Shown here: positions 12,634-23,695 of the stretch, one piece after another
Numbering within the stretch: the stretch's first letter is position 1
Layout: every line of letters begins with the position of its first letter
NCBI RefSeq assembly: GCF_018691265.1
Contig: NW_024881321.1
Span: 14,511,387 to 14,575,386, forward strand
Source of the DNA: Tyto alba
Taxonomy: Eukaryota > Chordata > Aves > Strigiformes > Tytonidae
DNA length: 64,000 nt
Direction of reading: 5' to 3'
Translations under genes and position numbers: made by a program
The notes under the pieces: model-generated
What the model saw: only the letters and a program-made list of their open reading frames with translations
Told to the model about the DNA's origin: nothing
Databases searched by the model: none

Positions 12634-13140
12634 CAGAATTTTAGAATCATAGAATGTCCTGAGTTGGAAGAAATTCAGGAGGATCATCAAGTCCAACTCA
12701 TGACTCCACACAGCACAAACTAAAAGTTAAATCATATATCTAAGAGTATTGTCCAAATGCTTCTTGAACACTGACAGGGTTGGGGCCATGATCACTTACA
12801 TGGTGAGCTTGTTCCAATGCTTGACAAGCCCCCTACTGAAAAACTTTTTCCTCTCATCCAGTCTGAACTTCCTCTGACACAAGTTTGAGCCATTCCCTCA
12901 TGTGATATCACCAGACACCAAAGAGAAGACATCTGGACCTCCCTCTTGCTCCCTCTCATGAGGAAGTTGTAGACTGTAGTGAGGTCACCCCACAGTCTCC
13001 TCTTCTCTAAGCTGAACAAAACTCGAATCCTCAGCCACTCCTCATGAGTCATGTCTCTAGTGATTTCACCATCTTTGTCAAAGGAGGTCATGATGCAGGG
13101 GATAGGCTGGCCTGACCTTGGTGTCTCCTCTAGCATAGAT
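12634..13140 (-). mobile_element. CR1 LINE 3' end, - strand
   Basis: Read on the minus strand this is the 3' end of a CR1. The tail is ttagaatcatagaatg at 12641 onward, followed by the 'gagttggaag' and 'gtccaactc' blocks. Upstream in the element lie 'gttccaatgcttgacaagccccct', a decayed end of ORF2 with FSLEKRRLWGDL, and an EEWLRI region. The 5' end is truncated near 13140. The 'taagagtattgtccaaatgcttcttgaacac' stretch resembles the scrap at 33621-33735, so the two may be one subfamily. Confidence 0.88.
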
Positions 13141-14074
13141 GAATGTCCCTGTCCTTTCAATTCGAGAGCCTCATATCTGGTGTGCAAGGACACCTAGTAA
13201 GACAAGGTAGACAAGAAAGAGCTTCTCCCACTGTGCCAAGCAGAGACTTGTTTCCATACAACTCTATCCCTCAAGTATCTATCTTGAAATCAAAAATTGG
13301 AAAAGTCAAAAATCAAAAAGTGGAAAAATTTTATGTGTAACCATAACTCATTTATACAATACATGAACAGACACTATTTTTTGCATGACTGTAAAACTAA
13401 ATATGTTAAAATCACAAAAAAAAAAAAAAAAATCATGAAATAAAATTGTTTATTCTGGTGTTTATTATTCTACTGCATGGTTAGAAATAATCTTATATGA
13501 TGTATATTTATTTTTTAATATGTAGTATAACTCACGTATATTCACTGACTATTCATAAACTCAGAGAATTCAAAGACTCTTTTTATTCACCAAACCTATA
13601 AAGAAATATTGCTCTTGATGACATAACAATTCAGTTTATCTCCCTTCAGCTTTATGGATTATTTTCTTTTTTCTTAAATTCTCTTGTCAATTCCATATGC
13701 TTTCTGGGTTTGCTTCTAAATGCTAGAATACAAACACAAGGTCATCTTCCTTACAGGCAACAAAATTTCAGACTAAGTAAGGAAACATAGCAGTTAAAAT
13801 TTTCTTGGAGAAACATAAAGCTTCAGAAGATGTTTTAAGATGTGGCCAGTATTATGTTGTAAAAGGTAATTAAATTGGTAAAGATTACAAGGTTTGGCTG
13901 CATAGACCTGAGTTCTGTTTAATCTGCAATGCTGAGTATACACAGATGTTAATCCTTGTTCTGGTAACCAGCTAAGATCCCTGTTCCACATAAAATATCC
14001 CTGAATTCAATTGCTGTGGCTTCATTTTTACTATAAAGGGGTTCGTGAGTAATGGTGTGCTAATGACATCCTTC
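13141..14074. other. AT-rich non-coding DNA
   Basis: No gene or element recognised. Contains a 17-bp A run at 13416-13432. Confidence 0.55.
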
Positions 14075-14336
14075 GGTGTGTCATATTAGTGGACGTAGCA
14101 GATGGAGATGCATGTGACAGCAAAGATGCAAGAGTTTTTGATGTGTTACAAATGATGGAAGTACCTGAAAATGGCCACATAAGAATTAGGGCTTCTCTTC
14201 CAAAAAGGTGGTGGGATCAATAACTCAGATGACGTGCATCTACACCAGTGCATTTGGCATGGGCATCAAACAGGAGGAGCTGGAAGCCATTGTGCAGTAG
14301 GAAAACAGTTATATAGTTCCCATCACAGAAACATGG

Positions 14337-14670
14337 TTGGATGACTCGCACAACTGGAATGCTGCAATGGATGGCTACAAACTCTTCAGAAGGGATGGGC
14401 AAGGAAGGAGAAGTGGTGGGGTAGCCCTGTGTGTTACAAAGTGTTTTGATTGTCTAAAGCTTAATGATGGTGATGACAGGGTTGAGTATTTACAGTTAAG
14501 AATCAGGGAGAAGGTCAACAAAGCAGTTATCATGGTGAAAGTCTGTTGTAGACAACCCAACCAGGATAAAGATGCAGACAAAATATTTTATAAGCATCTG
14601 GGAGAAGTCTGACAATCACTAGCCCTTGCTCTCATGGGGGACTTCAACTTACCAGATGTCAGCTGGAAAT
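14337..14670 (+). pseudogene. CR1 ORF2 endonuclease-domain remnant
   Basis: Remains of the AP-endonuclease-like domain that nicks the target for CR1 insertion. The open piece at 14337-14612 reads DDSHNWNAAMDGYKLFRRDG, then GGVALCVTKCFDCL, and RQPNQDKDADKIFYKHLGEV. A stop (tga) then interrupts it, and in another frame LMGDFNLPDVSW follows (about 14632-14667), containing the conserved GDFN motif of this nuclease fold. Stops and a frameshift make it non-functional. Confidence 0.88.
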
Positions 14671-14709
14671 GCAATACAGCTGAGAGGAAACAGTCCAGGA
14701 GATTCCTGG

Positions 14710-14714
14710 AGTGT
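14710..14714 (+). repeat. Target site duplication, left (agtgt)
   Basis: agtgt immediately before the LTR at 14715, identical to 15474-15478 just after it. The 5-bp length fits ERVL-type integration. Confidence 0.88.
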
Positions 14715-15473
14715 TGTGACAGTGTGGTCCCCTTCTTCCCGTCACTTGACCTTTATTTCTCATTACTCTGCTCAAGTGATAACCACCAGTGGTGATCATA
14801 ATGGATGTGTCTGGTCATGATGGCTGCATCCAGCTCAAAGTGGATTCAGGGGTGACAGATAACACAATAACCAATGGTTAATTGAGCATGCACCAACGCA
14901 AATAAAACTGGTATTTAAATATGACTATAAATCAGTCATCTTACTCCATAAATAGTGGACAGCTCAGCACCTGTTGAACTTCCCTGCGTGGCAGCAGGCT
15001 GCATTCCAGGATGTTTCTTTGAGTAAGATTGCCTCTCTAAGTTACTCCTCGAGATTGAGAGAATCCTTATCGCATCAGTTACTTGGTAGGTGAATTAGGA
15101 ATAAGAACCTTGAAACTCTGAAATGTTTGGTAAGTGATATAAAAGATTGATTGTGCCCATATAATCCTTTTGACAGAAACCATTGACCAAGTCTGGGACT
15201 AAGTCTGGATCCAGCCACACCTAAACTCCCCTCTGAGAAAGAGTTTAGAATACAATGGGGTCCTTTCTGAACCTTGTGACTCAACAGGAAGGTCTCCCTG
15301 AGAGTTTTATCTGACCTTGTCCTCTATACAGTAAATAATCAAGTGCACCTCTACCATTGAATTTTGTTAATCACTGTCACATTTACTACCAGGTTTGATA
15401 AATCACTGTTTTATGTCAATAAATATTTTTCCACTTCTCTCTTTGAGTGAAATCTCTCACTCCATCCATGACA
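14715..15473 (+). mobile_element. Solo LTR nested inside CR1 (ERVL-like)
   Basis: A 759-bp insertion starting tgtgacagtg and ending ccatgaca, i.e. TG...CA, flanked by perfect agtgt duplications. Removing it and one duplication restores a continuous CR1 reading (cctggagtgt + gtggaag). Near the 3' end there is a poly(A) signal aataaa at 15418-15423. Possible TATA elements are tataaaa at 15138-15144 or the tatttaaata region near 14911. These suggest + orientation. It has no recognised similarity to the other LTRs here. No internal proviral sequence is present, so this is a solo LTR left by recombination. The family name is not recognised. Confidence 0.88.
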
Positions 15474-15478
15474 AGTGT
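15474..15478 (+). repeat. Target site duplication, right (agtgt)
   Basis: Right copy of the 5-bp duplication flanking the nested LTR; it is followed directly by gtggaag of the host CR1. Confidence 0.88.
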
Positions 15479-17043
15479 GTGGAAGAGAACTTCCTGACAC
15501 AGATGGTAAGTGAGTCAAATAGGGATGGTGTCCAACTTGACCTGTTGTTTGTGGACAGATGAGGACTTTTGGGTGATATGATGGTTGGATATTGTCTTGG
15601 GTGTAACTATCACAAAATGACAGTTTTAAATTCCTGAAGAAGTAAAGAGGGCAGTCAACAGAACTGCTACCTTGGACTTCTGGAGGGCAGAATACAGGCC
15701 TGTCAGTCTGACTGTGGGCTTGGGAATGTTATGGAGCAGATCACACTGAATGCCATCACGTGACATGGCTAGGACAACCAGGTGATCAGGCCCAGTCAGC
15801 ATGGGTTTATGAAAAGCGGGTCCTGCTTGACTAACTTGATCTCCTTCTATGACAAGACGAAATGATTAGTGGATGAGGGAAAGGCTGTGGATGTTGTCTA
15901 CCTAGACTTTATTAAAGCCTTTGACACCACTTCCCACAACTATCTCCTGCAGAAACTAGCTGCTCATAGCTTGGATAGGTGTATGCTTCACTGGGTGAAA
16001 AACTGGCTGGATGTCTGGTCCTAAAGACTTCTTGTGAATGGAGTTAAATTCTGCTGGTGGCCAGTCACAAGCGGTGTTCTCCAGGGCTCAGTATTGGGGC
16101 CATTTCTGTTTAATATCTTTATCAATGATCTGGATGAGGAGATCAAGTGCACCCTCATTAAGTCTGCAGACAACACCAAGTTGTATGGGAGTGTTGATCT
16201 GCTTGAGACTAGAAAGACTTTACAGAGGGATCTGGACAGGCTGGATCAATGGGATGAGTCCAACTGTATGAAATTCAGCAAGGCCCAGTGCCAGATCCTG
16301 CACTTGGGCCACAACAACCCCATGCAACACTACAGGCTTGGGGAAGAGTGGCTGGAAAGCTGCCCGTCAGAAAAGCACCTGGGGGTGTTGATTGACAACT
16401 AGCTGAATATGAGCTGGCAGTGTGCCCCAGTGATCAAGAAGGCCAACGGCATCCTGGCTTGTATCAGAAATAATGTGGCCAGCAAGACTAGGAAAGTGAT
16501 TGTCCCACTGTACTTGGCACTAGTGAGGCCGCACCTCGAATACTGTGTTCAGTTTTAGGCCCCTCACTACAAGAAAGACATTGATGTGCTGAAACATGTC
16601 CAGAGAAGGACAGGAAAGCTGATGAACAGTCTAGAGAACAAGTCATGTGAGGAGCAGCTGAAGGAACTGGAGTTATTTAGCCTGGAGAGAAGGATGCTTA
16701 GGGAAAACCTTATCATACTCTACAACTACCTGAAAGGAGGTTGTAGTGAGCTGGGTGTTGGTCTCTTCTCCCAAGTAACAAGCAATAGGACAAGACGAAA
16801 TGACCTTAAGTTTCACCAGGAAGATTTAGGTGGGATATTATGAAAAATTTCTTCCCCATAAGGGTTGTCAAGCATTGGAACTGGTTGCCCAGGGAAGTGG
16901 ATGAGTCCATCCCTGGAGGTATTTTAAAGTTGTGTAAATGTGGCACTTAAGGACATGTTTTAGTGGTGGACTTGGCAGTGCTAGATTAACAGTTGGACTT
17001 GATGATCTTATCCATTTCCAACCTAAATGATTCCATGATTCTG
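15479..17043 (+). mobile_element. CR1 LINE, 3' segment (RT and 3' UTR)
   Basis: Continuation of the CR1 begun at 14075. Positions 15479-15690 finish the endonuclease/linker region ('ttcctgacacagatgg', 'cttggacttctggagggcaga'). The text then jumps to the RT region ('aggcctgtcagtctgac'), so about 1 kb of ORF2 is missing between. RT and C-terminal regions run to about 16850. A 3' UTR follows and ends with an eroded tail, gattccatgattctgc, near 17043. Confidence 0.92.
15830..16843 (+). pseudogene. CR1 ORF2 reverse-transcriptase remnant
   Basis: RT palm of CR1 in several frames. VVYLDFIKAFDT lies at about 15892-15930; the 122-residue open piece at 16034-16402 contains [21 protein letters not shown]. 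The catalytic FADDTKL box at 16160-16183 reads K-S-A-D-N-T-K-L, so the second aspartate is replaced by asparagine. [29 protein letters not shown] follows in the same open piece. After an in-frame stop, a last piece at 16586-16843 carries [19 protein letters not shown]. Dead copy. Confidence 0.9.
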
Positions 17044-17776
17044 CAAAAGAAACTTGTCTAGCTCAACTTCGTTTTCAAATGACTATGTAAAAATTTCCCT
17101 TTCATATATTGTTGCTAAGGGAAATCACTCCTGTATGAATTCTATCCTTGAAAGACAGTTGTACATTGATAAACTCTAAATTCAATTGTCAGATGTTTGT
17201 ACATTTATTTTGTAAAAAAGCAACAGAAAACAAGAAATTTAAATGCTTGTTTACCTCATAGTATTTAAAATGGTGTTTACAGATTTTCATCTTCTAGTGT
17301 CTGCTCAATAAAATATAATAATTTCAGAAAATAATACTGGTAAGAGTAATTCTGTGGTTATTCATATTCAATTTCAGTGCTCTGTTTCTTCTTTTTTCTC
17401 TATAAGAATATATGATTATGTATATATTATAATGTATTTTATGTAGCTTTTCTGTTATTTTTCCCTCCACTCTCCTTCCTTCTGCTCATGCATGCTGTTA
17501 TGATGGCCTGGACCAAAGATGGTCGCATTCTTATAAATCACAAGCAACACTGCCTTTAATGGAATTTTTTTAGTTTATCTCTCTCCCCCTCTCCCTCACA
17601 CTTTTCTCAAGTCCAAAAATATCTCAAATAACACAAATAAACAAAAAGAACCAGTCCATCGTAATGTACACTAGGTATCTCTTAGGCAACTTTTTTATAT
17701 GATCCACTTTTTTATTTTACCCAAAAGTCTCTAGATGTCCACTTACTATTTAAATACTTCTCATCAACTTATTTTA

Positions 17777-17790
17777 GTTTTTTTGTTTTG

Positions 17791-17821
<31 letters not shown>

Positions 17822-17826
17822 TTTTT
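17777..17826. repeat. (TTTTG)n microsatellite
   Basis: About seven TTTTG units followed by an 11-bp T run. Confidence 0.93.
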
Positions 17827-18234
17827 ATCATAAGAACCTTCTCTTTACTCTTTCCTTATGCAAGAGAATTCAGTTGCTCTCAACATATTTGAATTTGGTA
17901 TGGAGTCATTGTGGTGTTTTCCTTAAGTGTTACATGAATTAGCACTTCTCAAAAGGAAAAGAACAAAACAGTCAGAAGCAATGAAAATGAAGTAATAAAA
18001 CCTAATGGTGGGATCTGATGTGTGCACTCATACACTCATCTGTTCTAGTCACTGTTTCCTGATGACACATATCTCCTTAAAGCTAGTATAGCTTCTCTTT
18101 ATGTATTTATTTATTTTTGACAAGAAGAATGCAGAATCTTTGCTCTGTCATGACATCATGACATTTGCTTTTGCTGCCCACTTTGCCTAGTAAAAAATCA
18201 CTTTGGGTATTATATTTTGTTTTTCTTTGTTTCA

Positions 18235-18256
18235 GTTTTTTTGTTTTGTTTTTCTG

Positions 18257-18287
<31 letters not shown>
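18235..18287. repeat. (TTTTG)n microsatellite, second tract
   Basis: Imperfect then perfect TTTTG units, about 410 bp downstream of the first tract and in the same orientation. Confidence 0.9.
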
Positions 18288-18290
<3 letters not shown>

Positions 18291-20975
18291 TGGCTGAAGA
18301 TTAAAAAGAAAATTATTTACTCATCCTGAAAATAATCATGTAGTCCATCAGTTATGCTATTAGTCAGTTATTTGAACTATATTATTGGTAACATTCAATG
18401 CTTGACTTAAAGTGTTATTTTTAAGGGGCATCTCTGCAAGAGCAGTACCCTTGTATTTTCCAAATCCAGACAAAGAGATTTTTTCACTATCTAAGTCCGT
18501 GTTTATATAATTTTTCATCTTCTCAATGGGAAGAGGAAGTCAGAATTAATTGGAACTCAAGTCAGACTACATTACATTTATGAAGTATAAATCTGAAATA
18601 CCTCCACACTAGGTATCCTTCACTTTTTTTTTTTCCCCCTGATCTTAACAATGGTACCTTTGTATCTCTTTTTGCAGTATAAATTACTATATTAAGCAGA
18701 AAGTGACAAGACTGGACTGACCTAGTCATTGAAGTTAGTGTTTTCAGGCTTCACTCCATTAACGCTTTGAAGAAAAAAACCCACAAAAGTTACATTTATA
18801 TATATAGTTCATCCACTACAAAGTTTAATGTCAAAACTTAGATAAAAAACACAGGGGAATTTCAAAAAAATTTAATAAAGTATACTTTAGTATACTTTAG
18901 TATTTGTCCTTAAAATATATATTTAAATTGTTGTTGACTGAAATAGTGCATTTTCTATAACGTTATTCTGGCAGTAAATCTACTTTGAATGTATTAGATT
19001 CTGATAATATCTGAAACTTAGCTGAGATCATTAACATTAAAATGTTCAGTCTTTTTTCTTTCTATATTTCTTTCCTTCTTAAAAAATAAAGTAGAAGTTC
19101 AGATGGAAAAGGCAGTAAAAAAAATATAAATGGAATGTGACTCATGAAGAATATTTTCTTCATGACCTAAATACATGTAATTACAGCACAGCATCTGTAG
19201 GCTTCCATTGGAGTCGTGAGATATACTAGCATGAAAAGGTTTTCTTCTGCAAATTGTTTCAGCAATATGACTTTATTTTGTCACTTATTTCCAACTGAAG
19301 AAGGTGTATAAACACTGATTTCTCTGCCTCTGATCTCTTAAACATGTTACAAAATATTTTTCAAACAAAAAGTGGGCTTTTGGGGGTCTTTGCAGTTACA
19401 GTTCTGGGAAATGTAGGTCACACAACAGAAATGTTAATTAGATGGGGGACTACAAAAACATTTTGAGCTCTTTAACTCTTGTCTTAGCCATCCATTATAG
19501 AAAGAAGAAGTTGATTTTAATATTTGTTGAATTAAAAAATATTGCAACAAGCTAACCCTGGGCCCTCATTTCCATAATTGGATCTTGCATGCTGTGTATT
19601 ATTTGACACATTCATTTGATATTTTTTTTTTATTATTCTAAAGAAGCATCTAACATAACCTGCGTATTAACATGTCATTGCTTATTGTGCCTTTCTTCAA
19701 GTAGTCAGGTTTTGGTGAAAATTATCCTTTTCATAATCAAGATTTCACTAAGGGATGTAGTTCATGAAGTTATTTAAAGGGACAAAAAAAGAGACATCAA
19801 GTTTTAGGTGCTTTTTCTTCTCTGTGAAAAATAAGCAAGAGACTTCTATCAGTTTTTAGTAAGAATTAATATTTATCTGCTTACCTTGCTGCTATAGATA
19901 AAAAAGTTATGATTTTGTGAAACCACTGAATTTCAAGGGAGAAATAGTGTGAGTGTATCTTAGAACTGATACTACACAGAGCAGAGTTTCTGTTCTCTTC
20001 CATTAGCAATTTACTGTAGTCAATAAATCCAAGCAAGTAACTTTGTATGTCCATGGCCTTTCAAGTCAAAAATAAAAGGATGAAAGGGCCAGTATTACTT
20101 TAGGTTAGTACATGACTATTTCCTGGTACTGCTGATATGTCCAGTTGACCTCTCAGGCAAAATGATTCTTTGATGAAGTGATACTGTGTTCTGGAATGTA
20201 AAAGTGTTTGATTGACTCCAGCATGTAGAAAGAGAAAGGAGATTATCATATCTATGTTTCGAATGATCACATCAGAAAATATGATGGAAGTTTAAATCTT
20301 ATTGTAACTATTTGTATGATTTGACACATTGATTTATTGGCTGTATTTACTTGTTCTAATAGATACTTGGGTTTGTCAACAGCATAGTCATGAACAATAT
20401 AAAAAATGTAAGAAAGTTGTTCTGTTATACTGATCCAAGTATCTTATATTTATTTTTTCTGATTATCCAAATATCTATACTAACTGTGATTATGTCAGGA
20501 GTGTCCATTTATATCTCTACAGCTATATGAGAATGGTGTGATTAGAATGGCTTAAAATTTGCAATGGGATTAAGTGAGGCTAGAACCCATGATGAAAATT
20601 AAGTGGGGGGAAAAACAAAATGGTCACAGCAGGAAAAAAAGATATAGGAAACAAAGGAAAAACAGATACATGTTCAGACTGAAGGACAAGTTTGTCCTAA
20701 TTTATACCGAGGCCTAGCACAGGATTTGAGCAAATTCATCAAAACAGTAAGTTTCATTTGAACACCTAACATTCTGGTTACACTGGTTAACAACCCTTCA
20801 TAGTTTTTTTAAATTTTGCCCAAGCCATCATCCCCCTAATCCTGAATATCTTTGTGGAATCTTTCAAATAACATACAGACTCTACTACAACTTTTAGAAG
20901 TAAAATTACTTCTGAAGTGCAGACAACTAACTTTGGTTGATGAAATGAATATCCCTTCCAGGGTGAGCTTCAATA

Positions 20976-20992
20976 GGGGTTAGGGTTAGGGT
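20976..20992 (+). repeat. Short telomere-like (TTAGGG) motif
   Basis: ggggttagggttagggt, i.e. a little under three TTAGGG units, in otherwise unique sequence. Confidence 0.7.
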
Positions 20993-21744
20993 GAAGAATT
21001 GAAGAATGATTCTTCAAACTCAATCTCAATAGAGATTTTCTATTTCTTCTATTGACTATCATTAAAAAATTAACACCTATCAATTTAACACCAATCATTC
21101 TCGATATAGGTGTTGTCTTGATTTAGATGCTCCCATATAATATATTTTTTCATCTTCTATGACAGCTGCACAGACCTGGCAGATGTGATATGACTTTTGG
21201 AAGTCAAGTTGGTATCCAGTAACTTCTCAAATGCATGAGATGATTAAATCAAATCTTATATTTAAACATTTTCATTTAGGTTTTTAAAATATACAGATGA
21301 ATCTTCCACATCAATACAGATCACAGAATCACAGATTCACAGAATGAGTGAGGTTGGAAGACACCTCAGGAAGTCATCTGGTCCAACCCGCTTGCTCAAG
21401 AAGGGCCACCTAGACCCAGTTGCCCAGGACCATGAATATCTCTAAGGGGAGAAACTCCACAAACTCTCTGGGAACCTGTGCCAGGGCTCAGTATTCTTCA
21501 CACCAAAAATGTGTTACCTGATGTTCAGATGGAACCTCTTGTGTTTCAGATTGTAGCCATTGACTCTGGTCCTCTCACTGGGCACCACTGAAAAAAGCCT
21601 GACTCCATCCTCTTTGCACCATCTCTTCAGGTATTTATATACATTTATGTATTTATTACCCTTCTCTAGACTTCACAGTTGCAACTGTCTCAGTCTTTCT
21701 TCATATGAAGGCTGCTCCAGTCCCTTAACTGTTCTTGTGGCCCT

Positions 21745-23018
21745 TCAGTGAACTCTCTTCAGTATGTCTGTGTCTCCCTTGTACTGAGGAACCCAGAACT
21801 GGACACAACAACAAAGGTGTGACATCACCAGTGCTGAATAAAGGGGAAGGATCACCTCCCTCGACATGCTGGCAATACTTTGCCTAATGCAGCTGAGGAT
21901 ATCATTTGCCTTCTTTGCAGCAGGAGCACCTTGGTGACTCTTGTTCAAGTTGATGTGCAGTAGCACCTCCAGGTTCCTTACTGCAAAGCTGCTTTCCATC
22001 TGGGTGCACCCCAGCAAGTACTGGTGCATGGGATTTTTCTTCCTCAGGTGCAGGACTTTGCATTTCCCCTTTTTGACTTTCATGAGGTTCCCACCAGTCA
22101 ATTTCTTCAGCCTGTTGAGGTTCCTCTGGATGACAGTATGACCTACTGGCATATAAGCCACTCCTCCCAGTTTTGTTTCATCAGCAAACTTGGTGAGGGT
22201 ACACTCAGCCTTGTCATCCAAATCATTAATGAAGATGTTGAAGAGGACTGGACCCAGTGTTGATCCCTGGGGTACACCACTAGTTACTGACCTCCAGCTA
22301 CACTTTGCAGTGCTGATGACTACCCTCCAGACCCAGACATTCAGCCTGTTTTCAGTCCAACTTACTGTCTAGTCGTCCAGGCAATATTTCAAAAGCTTCT
22401 CTATGAATATGGGAGACAGTGTCAAAGGCCTTACTGAAGTCTAGGTAGACAATATCCACTGCTTTTCCCTTCATCTGCCAGGATAGTCATTTCATCATAG
22501 AAGTCTAACAGGTTGGTCAAGCATGACATCCCCTTGCTGAAGCCATGTTGAGTATTTCTGATTATATTCTTGTCCTTCATGTGCCTGGAAACGGTTTCCA
22601 AGATGAGCTGCTCCACCACATTCTCAGGAATTAATATGAGGCTGACAAGCCTCTAATTCCCTTGATCCTCCTTGTTGTCCTTCTTGAAGATAGTGGTAGC
22701 ATTTGCCTTCTACCAGTCTTTGGGCACTTCTTCCAGTTGTTGTGATTGATCAGAGAGTGGCCTCAAAATGACATAAACCAACTCCTTTGGGTGCATCCCA
22801 TCAGGAGCCACGGATTTACACATGTCCAGTTTGCTTAACTGTTTCCTGACCTGATTTTCTTCTACCAAGAGCGCATCTTCTTTTCTCCAGCCTTTCCACC
22901 TAGTCTCTGGGACCTGGGATTCCTGAAGGCTGGTCTTGCAAGTAATGGCTGGGGCAAAGAAGGCATTCAGCACTTCAACTTTTTCTGTGACCTGTGTAAC
23001 CAGATCCCCCAATCTCAT
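21745..23018 (-). pseudogene. CR1 ORF2 reverse-transcriptase remnant (- strand)
   Basis: RT remains in at least three minus-strand frames, read from high to low coordinates. 22710-23018 holds LGDLVTQVTEKVEVLNAFFA, LCKSVAPDGMHPKELVYVI-like text and QLEEVPKDW. 22431-22619 holds MVEQLILETVSRHMKDKNII, RNTQHGFSKGMSCLTNLLDF and a degenerate palm start. 21745-22221 holds the catalytic box region, RNLNRLKKLTGGNLMKVKKG, KCKVLHLRKKNPMHQYLLG and LPLYSALVMSHLCCCVQFW. The FADDTKL box at about 22170-22193 reads K-F-A-D-E-T-K, with the second aspartate changed to glutamate. Frameshifts between the pieces rule out function. Confidence 0.9.
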
Positions 23019-23257
23019 TGATCACTGGGCCCACATTTTCCCTAGTCTTCCTTTAGTTACCTATCTACTTAGAGAAGCCTTTCTTGTTGTCTTTGTTATC
23101 CCTGGCTAGACTCAGTTCTATTTGGGCTTTAACTTTCCTCACTTCATCCCTGGATGATCAGTCAGTGTTTCTGTATTCCTCTCAGGTTACCCATACTTAC
23201 ATCCACCTTCGTATGATTCCTTTTATGTTTGAGTTTAGCCAGGAGCTCCTCATTCAT

Positions 23258-23584
23258 TCACACAGGCCTCCTGGTATTTCTGCCTGACTTCATATTCATT
23301 GGAATGGAGTTCTCTTGAGCTTGGAGGAGATGATCCTTGAATATTAACCAGATTTCTTGGGCTCCTCTTCCCTTCAGGACCTTATCTCCTGGGACTCCTC
23401 CAATCAGACTCTTCCATCTTTGAAGAGGCTGAAGTCTGCTCACCTGAAATCCAGGGTTGTGAGCTTGCATTTCACTTTCCTCCCTGTCCTCAGGGTCCTG
23501 AACTCCTCTAACATACAGACATTGCAACCAAGGCTGTCTTTGATCATCACATTCCAAACGAATCCCTCCTTGCTGGTAGAGCAT
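23258..23584 (-). pseudogene. CR1 ORF2 linker remnant (- strand)
   Basis: A 108-residue open stretch from the region between endonuclease and RT of the same CR1. It contains GVPGDKVLKGRGAQEIWLIFKDHLLQAQENSIP, which resembles the 'LKGKGAQE.W..fK..iL.AQ..aIP' pattern of avian CR1, followed by RNTRRPV. Not a separate gene. Confidence 0.75.
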
Positions 23585-23695
23585 AAGGTCATCTCCTTAT
23601 TGACTTGTCTATCACTTGGAGGAGGAAGTTATCATCACTGCACTCCAGAAACCTCCAGGATTGCTTATGTCCTGCTGCGTTGCTCTTTTGATTTA

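Larger units (their letters stand above)
14075..14714 (+). mobile_element. CR1 LINE, 5' segment (endonuclease part)
   Basis: First part of a long CR1 on the plus strand, interrupted at 14714 by the LTR below. It opens in the region just before and into the ORF2 endonuclease ('atgatggaagtacctgaaaa', 'gaattagggcttctcttcc'). It continues into the endonuclease domain and stops inside 'cctggagtgt'; the rest of that sentence resumes after the LTR with 'gtggaagagaacttcctgac'. The order and wording match remembered avian CR1 consensus closely. The 5' edge is approximate. Confidence 0.9.
17044..21320. other. AT-rich non-coding DNA
   Basis: About 4.3 kb with no supported gene or transposon. It contains two pentanucleotide tracts (listed), a 10-bp-arm inverted repeat at 19141-19164 (tcatgaagaa / ttcttcatga), a short duplication of tatactttag near 18880-18901, and a telomere-like motif at 20976-20992. 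Confidence 0.55.
21321..23695 (-). mobile_element. CR1 LINE, about 2.4 kb, - strand
   Basis: Long CR1 copy on the minus strand. Its 3' end is at 21321 with tcacagaatcacagatt-type tail units, then 'gaggttggaag' and 'gtccaacccgcttgctcaagaagg' 3' UTR text. RT sequence fills roughly 21745-23020. The region before RT (endonuclease/RT linker) fills 23020-23695; its plus-strand text includes 'aggacctt' and 'gagcttgcatttc', then 'cactccagaaacctcc', where similarity fades. The 5' end is truncated. It is a different subfamily from the copies at 7205 and 54089, judged by the 3' UTR. Confidence 0.92.
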
